Positions 9,898 through 20,333 of a DNA stretch of 64,000 bases are shown piece by piece (position 1 is the stretch's first letter; every line of letters begins with the position of its first letter). Made by a program: the position numbers and the translations under genes. Location: NCBI RefSeq assembly GCF_020991125.1, contig NZ_CP087715.1:3759501-3823500 (forward strand). The letters are read 5' to 3'. The notes below the pieces were generated by a model. The model saw only the letters and a program-made list of their open reading frames with translations. It was not told the DNA's origin and searched no databases. Source of the DNA: Microbulbifer celer. Lineage in GTDB: Bacteria > Pseudomonadota > Gammaproteobacteria > Pseudomonadales > Cellvibrionaceae.

Positions 9898-9937
9898 ACT
9901 ATGTAGTACACAGTATATACTGTGTATTGCACAGTAT
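9898..9937 (+). promoter_or_regulatory. Array of overlapping inverted repeats at the PadR gene start (probable operator)
   Basis: Three dyads run into one another: TACTA-TG-TAGTA (about 9898-9909), the perfect 20-bp palindrome centred on TACACAGTATATACTGTGTA (9907-9926), and ATACTGTG-5nt-CACAGTAT (9917-9937), which runs into the start codon at 9936. The half-site CACAGTAT / ATACTGTG occurs three times in alternating orientation. The position, immediately before a PadR-family gene, fits autorepression; that function is inferred. Confidence 0.75.
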
Positions 9938-10286
9938 GGAGCAGAGCGTGACCCTGACACCGGATAGATTGAACAAGCTGACCATGGAGATGCGTCGCGG
10001 GGTGTTGATCCTGGCGGTACTGCGCGCGCTGAACACCCCGCACTACGGCTATTCCCTGCGTCGCGAACTTTCGGATATCGGTCTCGATATGGATGAGGGC
10101 ACCCTCTATCCCCTCCTGCGACGCCTGGAGGATCAGGGGCTGTTGCACAGCCACTGGCAGGTTCACGACGGACGAAAACGGCGTTTTTATCAGATCGCCA
10201 GTGACGGCGAGTCGGCGCTCGAGGTCATGAGTGGTGAATGGCACAAGCTCAATCGCGCAATCGAACAACTGGGAGAAACCGTGTGA
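9936..10286 (+). CDS. PadR-family transcriptional regulator
   Basis: A 116-residue winged-helix regulator. The core RGVLILAVLRALNTPHYGYSL, DEGTLYPLLRRLEDQGLL and RRFYQIASDGESAL segments are typical of PadR N-terminal domains, followed by a short helical C-terminus for dimerisation. The open frame extends upstream to 9819, but that part runs back through the terminator and operator, so the ATG at 9936 is preferred. No strong Shine-Dalgarno precedes it; the region is taken up by the dyad array. The stop overlaps the next gene's ATG (TGATG), so regulator and membrane protein are co-translated. PadR genes coupled to a HAAS-type membrane protein are a common pairing; the inducing signal is unknown. 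Confidence 0.88.
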   Translation: MEQSVTLTPDRLNKLTMEMRRGVLILAVLRALNTPHYGYSLRRELSDIGLDMDEGTLYPLLRRLEDQGLLHSHWQVHDGRKRRFYQIASDGESALEVMSGEWHKLNRAIEQLGETV

Positions 10287-11260
10287 TGGAATTGATACAA
10301 CGGTATGTAGACAACGTAAAAAACTATCTCCACTCTCTACCCGCCGCAAAGCGTGAAGACATCGGAAACGAATTGCTGGCAGACCTCCAGGATGCCCGCG
10401 ATGAACTCGAACAAACCCTGGGCCATGCGCCGAATGAAAGCGAAGTCGCCGCACTGTTGAAACGGCGCGGACACCCGATGCAGGTGGCAGCGGGCTATCA
10501 CCCCCGCCGCACCCTGGTGAGCGATGCACTGTTTCCACTCTATGTTCAGGTGCTCAAGTGGGTTCTGTTGGTCATCGCGGTGGTCAACGGCGCCGTAGCG
10601 GTATTGGGGCTGGTGAATCACCCGGACCCGCAATTTATCGCTGCGGCCATCGGTTGGTTAACCGGCACCTTCAATGGCGGAATTCACGGTTTCGCCTGGG
10701 TCACCCTCGGGTTTTATCTCGCCGGCGAGGGCATGTCGTTCGGGGATGTATTCGGTAAATGGGATCCCCGCCGTCTGCCCGGAATTACCGACTCCGGGCA
10801 GCGAATCGGTGCCTTCGACAGTCTGGTGGAGTTGGTGGTGACACTGCTGGCACTGGCGTGGTTGAACGACGCATTTCCCGCTGTAACGCAGTCGGACGCG
10901 GGCAATGGCTTCTCTCTGGTGCTGAGCACATACTTGCAGGCAATGTTGCCGTGGTTGAATCTGGCGCTGGCCGCCAGCGTACTGATGGCGCTGGACAAGC
11001 TCTTCTTCCCCTACTGGACCCGCAGCAAATTGATCGTAGACGGATTGATCAACGCGATATGGCTGCTACTGTGCGCATGGCTATTTACCCTGCCCGCCTC
11101 GCTGGGTATCCACTGGGGTGATGCCGGTGTCTATTGGGAAATGTCCACAGGCCACTGGCGCGGAGTGATCGCAATCATTTTCCTGATCACTGCCTGGGAC
11201 CTGATACGCAACCTGCAACGGCTGTGGACAAGCCGCACCCGACGCCTGGTTAACGCCTGA
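10286..11260 (+). CDS. HAAS-domain-type multipass membrane protein, partner of the PadR regulator
   Basis: A 324-residue protein starting MELIQRYVDNVKNYL. Residues 1-80 form a helical cytosolic domain (LPAAKREDIGNELLADLQDARDE, then LLKRRGHPMQVAAGY) of the kind found N-terminal to HAAS/DUF1700-like membrane proteins. It is followed by about six hydrophobic segments (residues 95-120, 130-160, 185-205, 225-245, 260-285 and 295-315). It overlaps the padR stop by one base, so expression should follow the regulator. The function is unknown; the family is often paired with PadR and proposed to act in envelope sensing or transport, but nothing in the sequence proves that here. Confidence 0.75.
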   Translation: MELIQRYVDNVKNYLHSLPAAKREDIGNELLADLQDARDELEQTLGHAPNESEVAALLKRRGHPMQVAAGYHPRRTLVSDALFPLYVQVLKWVLLVIAVVNGAVAVLGLVNHPDPQFIAAAIGWLTGTFNGGIHGFAWVTLGFYLAGEGMSFGDVFGKWDPRRLPGITDSGQRIGAFDSLVELVVTLLALAWLNDAFPAVTQSDAGNGFSLVLSTYLQAMLPWLNLALAASVLMALDKLFFPYWTRSKLIVDGLINAIWLLLCAWLFTLPASLGIHWGDAGVYWEMSTGHWRGVIAIIFLITAWDLIRNLQRLWTSRTRRLVNA

Positions 11261-11356
11261 TCCACAGCGCCAGGAGAAGCGTGGGCCAGATCATATCCAC
11301 GGTTACCCCGCTTCTACCGCTGTCTATAGTTGGGGTCAGTCCACGTGTTAAATTTC

Positions 11357-11382
11357 GTGCAGATGGCGCTTGCCATCTGCAC
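11357..11382 (+). other. Perfect hairpin in the rlmI leader
   Basis: GTGCAGATGGC / GCCATCTGCAC, 11 bp with a GCTT loop, lies in the 180-bp gap between the PadR operon and rlmI. It has no T-tract on either strand, so it is not a typical intrinsic terminator. It may be a processing or leader structure; role unknown. Confidence 0.5.
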
Positions 11383-11439
11383 CGCGGATCACAACAATGG
11401 CGCTCCCCTCCCTTCTATCACCCAGCCGGAGTACCCCTC

Positions 11440-12630
11440 GTGCAACAATTGATTCTCAACCCCCGCGCCGAACGTCGCCTGAAACTTGGCCACCTGTGGA
11501 TCTATAGCAACGAAGTGGATACCAAACGCAGTCCACTGAAGGGACTCGAGCCAGGCAGTCAGTGCGAAATCCTGGACAGCAAGGGCAAATCCCTGGGTTA
11601 CGGGTTGGTGAACCCCAACCAACTGATCTGCGCGCGGCTGGTTTCCCGCAAGGGCCCCTTCAATACCAAGTCTCTCAAACGCCGACTGGAAAATGCCCTC
11701 GCCCTGCGCGAGCGGTACTTTCCCCACCCGAGCTACCGGATGGTCTATGGCGATTCCGACGGTCTGCCCGGGCTGGTGGTGGATCGCTTTGGCGATTACC
11801 TGGTAGTCCAGATCAGTAGCTGGGGTATGGAGAATCTGCTGCAGGATATCGTCGATACGCTGGTCGCGCTGGTGCAGCCCAAAGGTATTCTGCTGCGCAA
11901 CGATCATCAGGGGCGCAAGGTAGAGGAACTGCCGGAAGTGTGTGAGGTGGCATACGGCGAGGTGCCGAAAATGGCACCGTTTGAGGAAAACGGGGTGCCG
12001 CTGTTGGCACCGGTCTACGAGGGCCAGAAAACCGGTTGGTTCTACGATCACCGCGACAACCGCGCACGGCTGAACCAGTGGGTGAAAGGTCAGCGGGTGT
12101 TGGATCTGTTCTCCTACGCTGGCGGCTGGGGTGTGCAAGCACTTGCTAACGGCGCATCACAAGTAACCTGCGTGGATGCCTCCTCACAGGCGCTCGACTG
12201 GTGTGAAGAGAATGCAGCGCTGAATCATCGCCAGGACGACCTGATTACCGTGCAGGGCAAGGCTATCGATGCCATGAAGGAACTGATCAATACCGGTGAG
12301 CGCTACGATGCCATCGTGCTGGACCCGCCAGCGTTTATCAAACGCCGCAAGGACCAGAAGTCCGGCGAGGCGGCCTATCGGCATATCAATGAACTGGCAC
12401 TGCGGCTGCTCAACCGCAACGGATTACTGGTGAGCGCTTCCTGCTCCATGCACTTGGCATCCGACACCCTGCTCGAAATCCTGCGCGGCGCCGGCCGCCA
12501 CCTGGAAAAGTCCATCAGCATAATCGGCAGCGGCGGTCAGGGCGCAGATCACCCGATACATCCCGCCATTGCCGAAACGCGCTATCTCAAAGCGCACTTT
12601 GTACATATGTCGGGATCCGTATCCGTGTAG
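11440..12630 (+). CDS. rlmI: 23S rRNA (cytosine-5) methyltransferase RlmI
   Basis: Class I SAM-dependent methyltransferase of the RlmI family, which makes m5C1962 in 23S rRNA. An N-terminal PUA domain (ILNPRAERRLKLGHLWIYSNEV) is followed by an RlmI-like linker and a Rossmann domain with VLDLFSYAGGWGVQAL (SAM-binding motif I) and the motif LDPPAFIKRR. A conserved Cys lies in LVSASCSMHL. The frame is open from 11281, but the GTG at 11440 with CCGGAG at 11425-11430 gives 396 residues, the same length as E. coli RlmI, so it is preferred. It is convergent with the DUF2239 gene. Confidence 0.92.
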   Translation: MQQLILNPRAERRLKLGHLWIYSNEVDTKRSPLKGLEPGSQCEILDSKGKSLGYGLVNPNQLICARLVSRKGPFNTKSLKRRLENALALRERYFPHPSYRMVYGDSDGLPGLVVDRFGDYLVVQISSWGMENLLQDIVDTLVALVQPKGILLRNDHQGRKVEELPEVCEVAYGEVPKMAPFEENGVPLLAPVYEGQKTGWFYDHRDNRARLNQWVKGQRVLDLFSYAGGWGVQALANGASQVTCVDASSQALDWCEENAALNHRQDDLITVQGKAIDAMKELINTGERYDAIVLDPPAFIKRRKDQKSGEAAYRHINELALRLLNRNGLLVSASCSMHLASDTLLEILRGAGRHLEKSISIIGSGGQGADHPIHPAIAETRYLKAHFVHMSGSVSV

Positions 12631-12652
12631 GCTGGATCGATCGGCTTGAGCG

Positions 12653-13324
12653 CTACACAAACGCGTCGTCCGAGAGTTTTTTTAAGTGTAGCGCGAGGCC
12701 TCTGGGCCAGCTTGAAATGATCAACCGGAAGCGTGCTGCGTCGTTTTGATGGAGGGCCTGAATAGCCTCATCACAACCCGGCAGCGCCTTCGCCAGGGCA
12801 TTGATGGATCTCAGCGCCGCCGCTTTGGCGGCCTGGTTTTCCGCTTCACCCGGCGAGCGATGCTGCCGCGGGGGGCGCTCTTCCATCGCATTGGCAATAA
12901 GCGCTTTGATGACAATCCCCGGTGGCTGACCCTGCCCCTGCAACCAGGCAATTTGGGAGGGCTCCAGATTCAGAAGTGCCATTAGCGACTGGGAGACTTT
13001 GTCCTCGCTATCGTGCGTGTTCCCCCCCTGCTGGCTTTCGCCATCGCCGGTGCTCCCGGGCAGCGCGGGTAGCCGTGAAAGCACTGCGGCTTCGGTTCCA
13101 CTCATATCCAGTTCGATCGGATCACTGGTGGCATCATCAAATACGAGAACGGTTGCCAGATCGGCTTCCGACAAGGTCCGTTTCAGTTGCAGGGCAACTT
13201 CAGTGATATGGCCCTGTGCCAGGCGCTGGTGACCATTGTAGGCACTGACACTGTAGGGACCGCTGTAGCGCGCTTTTCTTTGCATTTTTCCCAACCTTTT
13301 GGTCAGGTATTGTATCGGGTTCAC
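12653..13324 (-). CDS. DUF2239 family protein
   Basis: A 223-residue cytosolic protein of unknown function. The segments VSAYNGHQRLAQGHITEVAL, ATVLVFDDATSDPIELDMSGTEAAVL and the C-terminal DEAIQALHQNDAARFRLIISSWP match the pattern I associate with DUF2239. In between are a variable linker (residues 90-110) and a short basic region. No signal peptide or membrane segment is seen. The start could be the ATG used here or the internal MQRKARYSGPYS (13 codons later), since family members usually begin near the YTAFAGHRRLA-like block. It is convergent with rlmI (22 bp between stops) and downstream of the TonB receptor on the same strand, separated from it by a hairpin. Confidence 0.75.
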   Translation of the reverse strand: MNPIQYLTKRLGKMQRKARYSGPYSVSAYNGHQRLAQGHITEVALQLKRTLSEADLATVLVFDDATSDPIELDMSGTEAAVLSRLPALPGSTGDGESQQGGNTHDSEDKVSQSLMALLNLEPSQIAWLQGQGQPPGIVIKALIANAMEERPPRQHRSPGEAENQAAKAAALRSINALAKALPGCDEAIQALHQNDAARFRLIISSWPRGLALHLKKLSDDAFV

Positions 13325-13402
13325 ACGCTTCGCGGGAAATTCCGTGACGTGTTTAACGCCAATTTAATTCCCTTCTTTGTTCCCCTGCTGTTTTCCCACA
13401 AC

Positions 13403-13431
13403 GAGAAAGCCCGGCATTGCCGGGCTTTCTC
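13403..13431 (-). terminator. Hairpin downstream of the TonB receptor gene
   Basis: GAGAAAGCCCGGC / GCCGGGCTTTCTC is a 13-bp perfect stem with an ATT loop, 22 bp past the receptor stop codon. There is no long T-run outside the stem, so it may act as a modest bidirectional terminator. Confidence 0.7.
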
Positions 13432-13452
13432 GGGACGATGTGGGATACGCGA

Positions 13453-15624
13453 TCAGAAGATAAAACGTACACCCACCGATGCAGTGCGCGGACGGTTGGC
13501 GCGGGCGCCATCCGGTGCGCGGTTGATGATCGCCTGCTCATCCAACAGGTTGTCTACCTTCAGGTAACCCGTCAAATCCGCGCTGAAATCGTAGTGCGCG
13601 GCGGCATCCACCACCCACAGAGACTCGGTGTGATCGAAACGGTCGCCGGCACCCCGATTACACCTGTTATCCACACACATCTCGTCCTGGAAGGCCGCGG
13701 TGAGATTTACCCGCCAGGCGGCGCCGCTGTCGAGGCCGGCGGTCAACGCGAACACATTTTCCGGTAGGTAAGCAAAGTTGTCCCCTGCCAGCAGGTCACC
13801 ACCATCACTGTCGCGGGTGATCTCGGCCTCGGTCCAGGTATAGCTCGCCGCCAGCGGTACAAACCAGCCGCCGGCCAGCTGCCACTGAGTGCCCAGGGAG
13901 GCTTCAAGGCCGCGGATTTCCGATTCGCCCAGTTGATAGCTGCCACTTTCCGCCTCATCCGGACAGGGCACGGCGATGGAGCAGTTCTGTACGGTATTTT
14001 CGTAGTCGCTGTAGAAGGCAATCACTTCCGCGCGCAGGTCGCCGCGGTTGTAACGCGCGCCCCACTCGTAGTTGGTGGAAAGCTCCGCGCCTACTCCACT
14101 GTCGGACCCGGCTCCAGGCGGCGCGAAACCGCGATGTACACCGGCGAGCAGCGCCCATTCGCTATTCACCTCGTATACCAGACCCAGCCCCGGCAGCCAC
14201 TCGCTGAGGGAGTTGGAGCGGCTGCTGCCTTCCTCACTGCGGTCGATGCTGTTGTAGCGCTGTTGTGTGGTATCCACATCTTCGTAGCGCAGGGTGGCGG
14301 TCAGCGCGAGCTGTTCCGCCAGCTGGATCTGGTCGTAGACGAAGAAGGAGTTGGCGTCGGCCTCTTCCACACGGTTGTTACTCGCGCTGGGATCACGGAC
14401 TTCCTGGAACAACAAGGCGCCGTCGATCTGGCTGTACTCTTCTGTGGGCTGGAAGCGATCCACTTCATCCCAGTGACGGCGCAGGCCGATTTCCAGATCG
14501 TGTTCGATATCGCCCGTAGCCAGCTGCCAGTCGGCACTCACCTGTACGCCGCGAGATTCGTATTTGCGGTTGTTGTGTTTGATGCCGAAGTCGTAGTCCG
14601 CTTCGCCGTCCAGCACCGCCTGCGCGGTGGCATCGCCGCTGTTGGCATCATCGATCAGATCCCCGAGGCCCACCTTGAACCAGTCGCGCTTGAACTTGTT
14701 GTAATAGGCCTGTGTGTTGAGGCTGAAGCTGTCGCTCAGCGCGATACTGTGGTTCAACTGCAGTCCACTGTGGCGGTTCTGCATCTCATCCAGGGCACTG
14801 ATGCCATAGCGACGATTGGGGTCTGAGGCGAAATCCGCATCGGTCAGCCCTAGGTAGCTCATGCCGGACTCTTCTTCCGAGTACTGCAGTTTGATATCCA
14901 GCTGCTGGGCATAAGTGGCGTCGGCGACGGACTTCAGACGCCCCTTGACCAGGTAATCTTCCTTGGCGATATCGGCACTGCCGCCGCGGTCGATGTCACG
15001 GAAGCCGTCCGCCTGCTGCTGGTGGGTTTCCAGCAGCCAGCCGGTAGTCTCGGTGCTGTCGCCGTAATAGGCATGCAGGCGATTCTCCCCATACTGGCCC
15101 GTCTCCAACTGCACACTACCTTCGGAAACGCCGGGAATCGGCGTGCTCAGCATGTTCACCGCACCGCCCACGGTAAATGGCCCGTATTTCAGGGTTGCTG
15201 GCCCTTTGAGTACCTCGATCTGGTTCAGGCGACCGGCGGTTGGGAAGTAATACGCGGAAGGGGCCGCATAGGGCGCCGGCGCGATCAGCACGCCATCTTC
15301 CATCAGCGAGATCTTGCCGGAGCGGCCGCCGTCGGCACCGCGAATACCGATATTCGGGCGCAGGCCATAGCCATCCTCTTCTCGCAGGTAGACACCGGGC
15401 ACCGTACGCAGCATGCGGTTGATATCCACAAACTCGAATTTTTCCAGCTCTCCCGCGCTGACCAGATGCGCGGACCCAGGCAGTTTTTCGGTATGTTCAC
15501 TGCTACCGAGTACGGAAACCGTTTCCAGCAGCTCCGTTTTCTCTTCGGCGAAGGCACCCCCGGCGGTGGTCGTCAAAGTGGTAAACAACGCCAGTGACAG
15601 GGGGTTCAGGGTGAATCGACGCAT
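13453..15624 (-). CDS. TonB-dependent outer-membrane receptor, FecA-like
   Basis: A 723-residue outer-membrane receptor. The signal peptide is about residues 1-26 (ending GGAFA-EE). The plug domain (about 33-150) includes LETVSVLGS (TonB-box-like region), MLRTVPGVYLREEDGYG, IGIRGADGGRSGKI and LKGPATLKYGPFTVGGAVN. The remainder is a 22-strand-type barrel ending in the C-terminal Phe motif SVGVRFIF. The plug resembles ferric-citrate-type (FecA) receptors, but there is no extra N-terminal signalling domain and no fecIR pair nearby. The probable substrate is an Fe(III) chelate. A Fur-box-like site lies just upstream, so iron repression is likely. The ligand is not determined. Confidence 0.92.
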   Translation of the reverse strand: MRRFTLNPLSLALFTTLTTTAGGAFAEEKTELLETVSVLGSSEHTEKLPGSAHLVSAGELEKFEFVDINRMLRTVPGVYLREEDGYGLRPNIGIRGADGGRSGKISLMEDGVLIAPAPYAAPSAYYFPTAGRLNQIEVLKGPATLKYGPFTVGGAVNMLSTPIPGVSEGSVQLETGQYGENRLHAYYGDSTETTGWLLETHQQQADGFRDIDRGGSADIAKEDYLVKGRLKSVADATYAQQLDIKLQYSEEESGMSYLGLTDADFASDPNRRYGISALDEMQNRHSGLQLNHSIALSDSFSLNTQAYYNKFKRDWFKVGLGDLIDDANSGDATAQAVLDGEADYDFGIKHNNRKYESRGVQVSADWQLATGDIEHDLEIGLRRHWDEVDRFQPTEEYSQIDGALLFQEVRDPSASNNRVEEADANSFFVYDQIQLAEQLALTATLRYEDVDTTQQRYNSIDRSEEGSSRSNSLSEWLPGLGLVYEVNSEWALLAGVHRGFAPPGAGSDSGVGAELSTNYEWGARYNRGDLRAEVIAFYSDYENTVQNCSIAVPCPDEAESGSYQLGESEIRGLEASLGTQWQLAGGWFVPLAASYTWTEAEITRDSDGGDLLAGDNFAYLPENVFALTAGLDSGAAWRVNLTAAFQDEMCVDNRCNRGAGDRFDHTESLWVVDAAAHYDFSADLTGYLKVDNLLDEQAIINRAPDGARANRPRTASVGVRFIF

Positions 15625-15659
15625 GGCTCTCCGTAGTCCTCTCAGTTTTTATCTGATTT

Positions 15660-15682
15660 ATTAATGAGAACGATTATATTTT
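15660..15682 (-). promoter_or_regulatory. Fur-box-like site upstream of the TonB receptor
   Basis: The sequence AATGAGAACGATTATATTT matches the classical Fur-box pattern AATGAGAATGATTATCATT at 16 of 19 positions. It lies about 40 bp upstream of the receptor start, within an AT-rich promoter region. Confidence 0.65.
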
Positions 15683-15883
15683 TTAATACTGGTTGTGTCA
15701 ATAGCTAGCCGGTGGTAATTGACGCCTTCTCACCTGGACGAGGGGTTTCTCACAGAGGGCATGCATGATGGGAACGCATTAAGCGCGCGATATGATGGGA
15801 CGCTTTTATTGCCAGTAGTTGGGTACTTATTTCACGGGAGATTAGGATTACCAGCATAGTAAGCACTTACTCTCGGGTTATTT

Positions 15884-16378
15884 ATGCTTAGACCACTGGA
15901 AACCACTGATATAGACCGATTGGGGCAACTCTGGCTTCATCTGGCCTGTACCCATCATCCCAGCCTGCCAGTGTCTTACTGGGAGGCGCGCCTGCAGGAC
16001 ACGCTAGAGCAGTTGCAACGGCTGTATGCGGCGATGCAGAGCTCTGGTTTTTCTCACGTTTCTGCTAATGATGAGCCTCGGCTTACCGCCTGGGTTTACG
16101 CTAACCCGCGCGACGATATCGCCGAAGGGTTGGTGGCAATCACCCCGGATAACGAGCTGCACACCGTATTTGTTGCACCGACACAGCAACGGCAGGGTAT
16201 TGGCAGCACGCTGATGGCGCAGGCGATGTATGACCGCAACCAGCTGGAAGTGACGGTGCTGGAAGAAAACCTCCACGGCAGGTATTTTCTCCAGAAGCAC
16301 GGCTTCGAAGAGACCGCCCGCAGCTACTCCATGGAGGCCCGACAGGACGAGTTGGTGATGATGTGCCGGGCGGCCTGA
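15884..16378 (+). CDS. GNAT-family N-acetyltransferase
   Basis: A 164-residue acyl-CoA-dependent acetyltransferase. Motif A of the GNAT fold is visible as LHTVFVAPTQQRQGIGSTLM (residues 86-105, with the Q/R-x-x-G-x-G/A pyrophosphate loop), and motif B as VLEENLHGRYFLQKHGFEE (residues 124-142). The N-terminal part (LRPLETTDIDRLGQLW) is a typical first strand and helix. The substrate cannot be inferred. An inverted repeat AGTAAG-CA-CTTACT at 15858-15871, 13 bp before the start, may be a control site. The gene stands alone and is convergent with gyrB, sharing the terminator region. Confidence 0.85.
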   Translation: MLRPLETTDIDRLGQLWLHLACTHHPSLPVSYWEARLQDTLEQLQRLYAAMQSSGFSHVSANDEPRLTAWVYANPRDDIAEGLVAITPDNELHTVFVAPTQQRQGIGSTLMAQAMYDRNQLEVTVLEENLHGRYFLQKHGFEETARSYSMEARQDELVMMCRAA

Positions 16379-16442
16379 CCACGGAGCGCGATCCGACTTT
16401 AATCTCACTCAACCCTCAACTTTTCCATCACTTGAAACAACA

Positions 16443-16464
16443 AAAGCAGCCCGGAGGCTGCTTT
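16443..16464 (-). terminator. Terminator between gyrB and the GNAT gene
   Basis: A 9-bp stem AAAGCAGCC / GGCTGCTTT with loop CGGA lies 33 bp past the gyrB stop. In the gyrB direction it is followed by a T-rich tail. It may serve both convergent genes. Confidence 0.85.
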
Positions 16465-16496
16465 GTTCGTTCACGATCAAATTCTGGGTGCGTTAA

Positions 16497-18929
<2,433 letters not shown>

Positions 18930-19092
18930 TTACTCCGGTGTTTGCCGGCATTCAATAGTCGGTTTGCGTCACTTGGTGGGGCCGCACGCATAGTTTGTAT
19001 CAGTTCGCTGCGCAACGCGCACAACCCACCAGGGCGGCGAAGAGACCGTTTTCACGATTGTCTCCTCGGTAAAATTCTTATCGGGTCGCACG

Positions 19093-20181
19093 CTATAGCG
19101 CGGACACGGTTCCATGTTCCACGTGGAACACTTTGGGGTCGCTCCAAGGGGATGGGAGCGCTCGCCAGGCTTGCGCTGTCATTTCTTGCTCAATCCCGCT
19201 GACAAGCACCTGGTCTGCGCACTGACTGATCCAACGAGCGAACAGCTTCTGATTATCTGTATCCAGCTCAGAAGGCAAATCGTCAATCAGAAACACCGGT
19301 TTGTGCCCCTCCCCCAGACAATGCGCCATCGCGGTACGTAATGCACACACCAGCATCTTCTGCTGACCGCGAGAAAGCACAAGATGTGCCGGCTGCCCCT
19401 GCACACCAAAACGCAAATCAGCGCGATGGGGGCCAACACGGGTAAAACCCTGAGCGATATCCCCTTCCCGGCCGGCTTCCAGTGCCTGCGCCAATGACAA
19501 CCCTTTTTTCCAACCGGACCTGAGCCGTACATCCAGTCCTCCGAAGTGTTCCTCCGGTAGATCTCCGACTCTATCCAGGAAAAGGACACGCAGCCTCTCG
19601 AACACCGATCGACGAAGCTCATCGACCAATTCACCGCTCTGGATGATCTGCTGCTCCCAAGGACGCAGCATTTCTGGTTCGATTTTACCACGGCGAAGCA
19701 GCGCATTGCGCTGACTCAACGCACCTTGAAAGCTTTTCCAGTGCTGCGCGAAACGATGTTCCACGTGGAACACCGTCCAATCCAGCAACTGCCTGCGAAC
19801 CCCGGGGCCACCATCCAACGCAGCAAAACTTTCACTGTTGATCACCTGCAGAGGCAGGCTGGCGGCCAGCTGGGAACTGGACGCTGCGGGAGATTGATTG
19901 ATACGAATACGCCCCTTGCCATCCCTCCCCCGCTCCACGCCGAGCGTTACCCCGTCCGCCAGACGACCAAACACCGTCAGCCGATCGCACCCATACTGGA
20001 TCACAGAGCGACTCTCCCGCGAGCGGAAAGAGCGCCCCGAGGCCAGCATATGTACCGCCTCCAGCAACGAGGTCTTACCACTACCGTTGGCGCCACAAAA
20101 AAGATTAACACCGGGTACCAGCTCCAGGTCAGCGGTGGAGACGTTGCGGAAGGATGAAAGGTAGAGGCGACTCAGCGACAT
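19093..20181 (-). CDS. recF: DNA replication and repair protein RecF
   Basis: SMC-like ATPase that loads RecA at gaps (362 residues; E. coli 357). Walker A is FCGANGSGKTSLLEA at residues 28-42. The signature motif is LSRGQQKM and Walker B is VFLIDDLPSELD. It follows dnaN on the same strand with 152 bp between, and a hairpin terminator lies in that gap. Two perfect 16-bp parS sites are embedded in the coding sequence; both encode FHVEH (TVFHVEHRF near the middle, KVFHVEHGTV near the C-terminus). The protein sequence there appears to accommodate the DNA site. Confidence 0.97.
   Translation of the reverse strand: MSLSRLYLSSFRNVSTADLELVPGVNLFCGANGSGKTSLLEAVHMLASGRSFRSRESRSVIQYGCDRLTVFGRLADGVTLGVERGRDGKGRIRINQSPAASSSQLAASLPLQVINSESFAALDGGPGVRRQLLDWTVFHVEHRFAQHWKSFQGALSQRNALLRRGKIEPEMLRPWEQQIIQSGELVDELRRSVFERLRVLFLDRVGDLPEEHFGGLDVRLRSGWKKGLSLAQALEAGREGDIAQGFTRVGPHRADLRFGVQGQPAHLVLSRGQQKMLVCALRTAMAHCLGEGHKPVFLIDDLPSELDTDNQKLFARWISQCADQVLVSGIEQEMTAQAWRALPSPWSDPKVFHVEHGTVSAL
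19115..19130. other. parS: parS centromere site 1 (inside 3' end of recF)
   Basis: TGTTCCACGTGGAACA is a perfect 16-bp palindrome matching the chromosomal parS consensus bound by ParB. It lies within the last 13 codons of recF. ParB is encoded in this window at about 36 kb. Confidence 0.93.
19757..19772. other. parS: parS centromere site 2 (inside recF)
   Basis: A second exact copy of TGTTCCACGTGGAACA, 642 bp from site 1, again inside recF and in the frame that encodes FHVEH. Confidence 0.93.
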
Positions 20182-20235
20182 GAACTACGCCAGACCGGAC
20201 CAGAGAACACAGAGGGGACAAAAAGAAAATATGAA

Positions 20236-20268
20236 AAAGCCGCCGATTCGGGTAAATCAGCGGCTTTC
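20236..20268 (-). terminator. Terminator-like hairpin between dnaN and recF
   Basis: AAAGCCGC / GCGGCTTT arms with an inner GATT / AATC extension. In the dnaN direction the stem is followed by a T-rich run. It would separate dnaN from recF or attenuate readthrough. Confidence 0.7.
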
Positions 20269-20333
20269 AGTGGTCGAACAGAGATATGGTTGCTATGCAC
20301 GTAAGTGAGGCGCTCCCTGCGACAAATGTTGCC

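Noticed and set aside
11357-11382. Hairpin before rlmI as a terminator of the PadR operon
   Set aside because: The 11-bp stem is perfect but lacks a T-tract on both strands, so it was listed only as a hairpin.
12601-12660. GTGTAG...CTACAC arms between rlmI and the DUF2239 gene as a shared terminator
   Set aside because: The arms are only 6 bp with a loop of over 25 nt, so the structure is not convincing.
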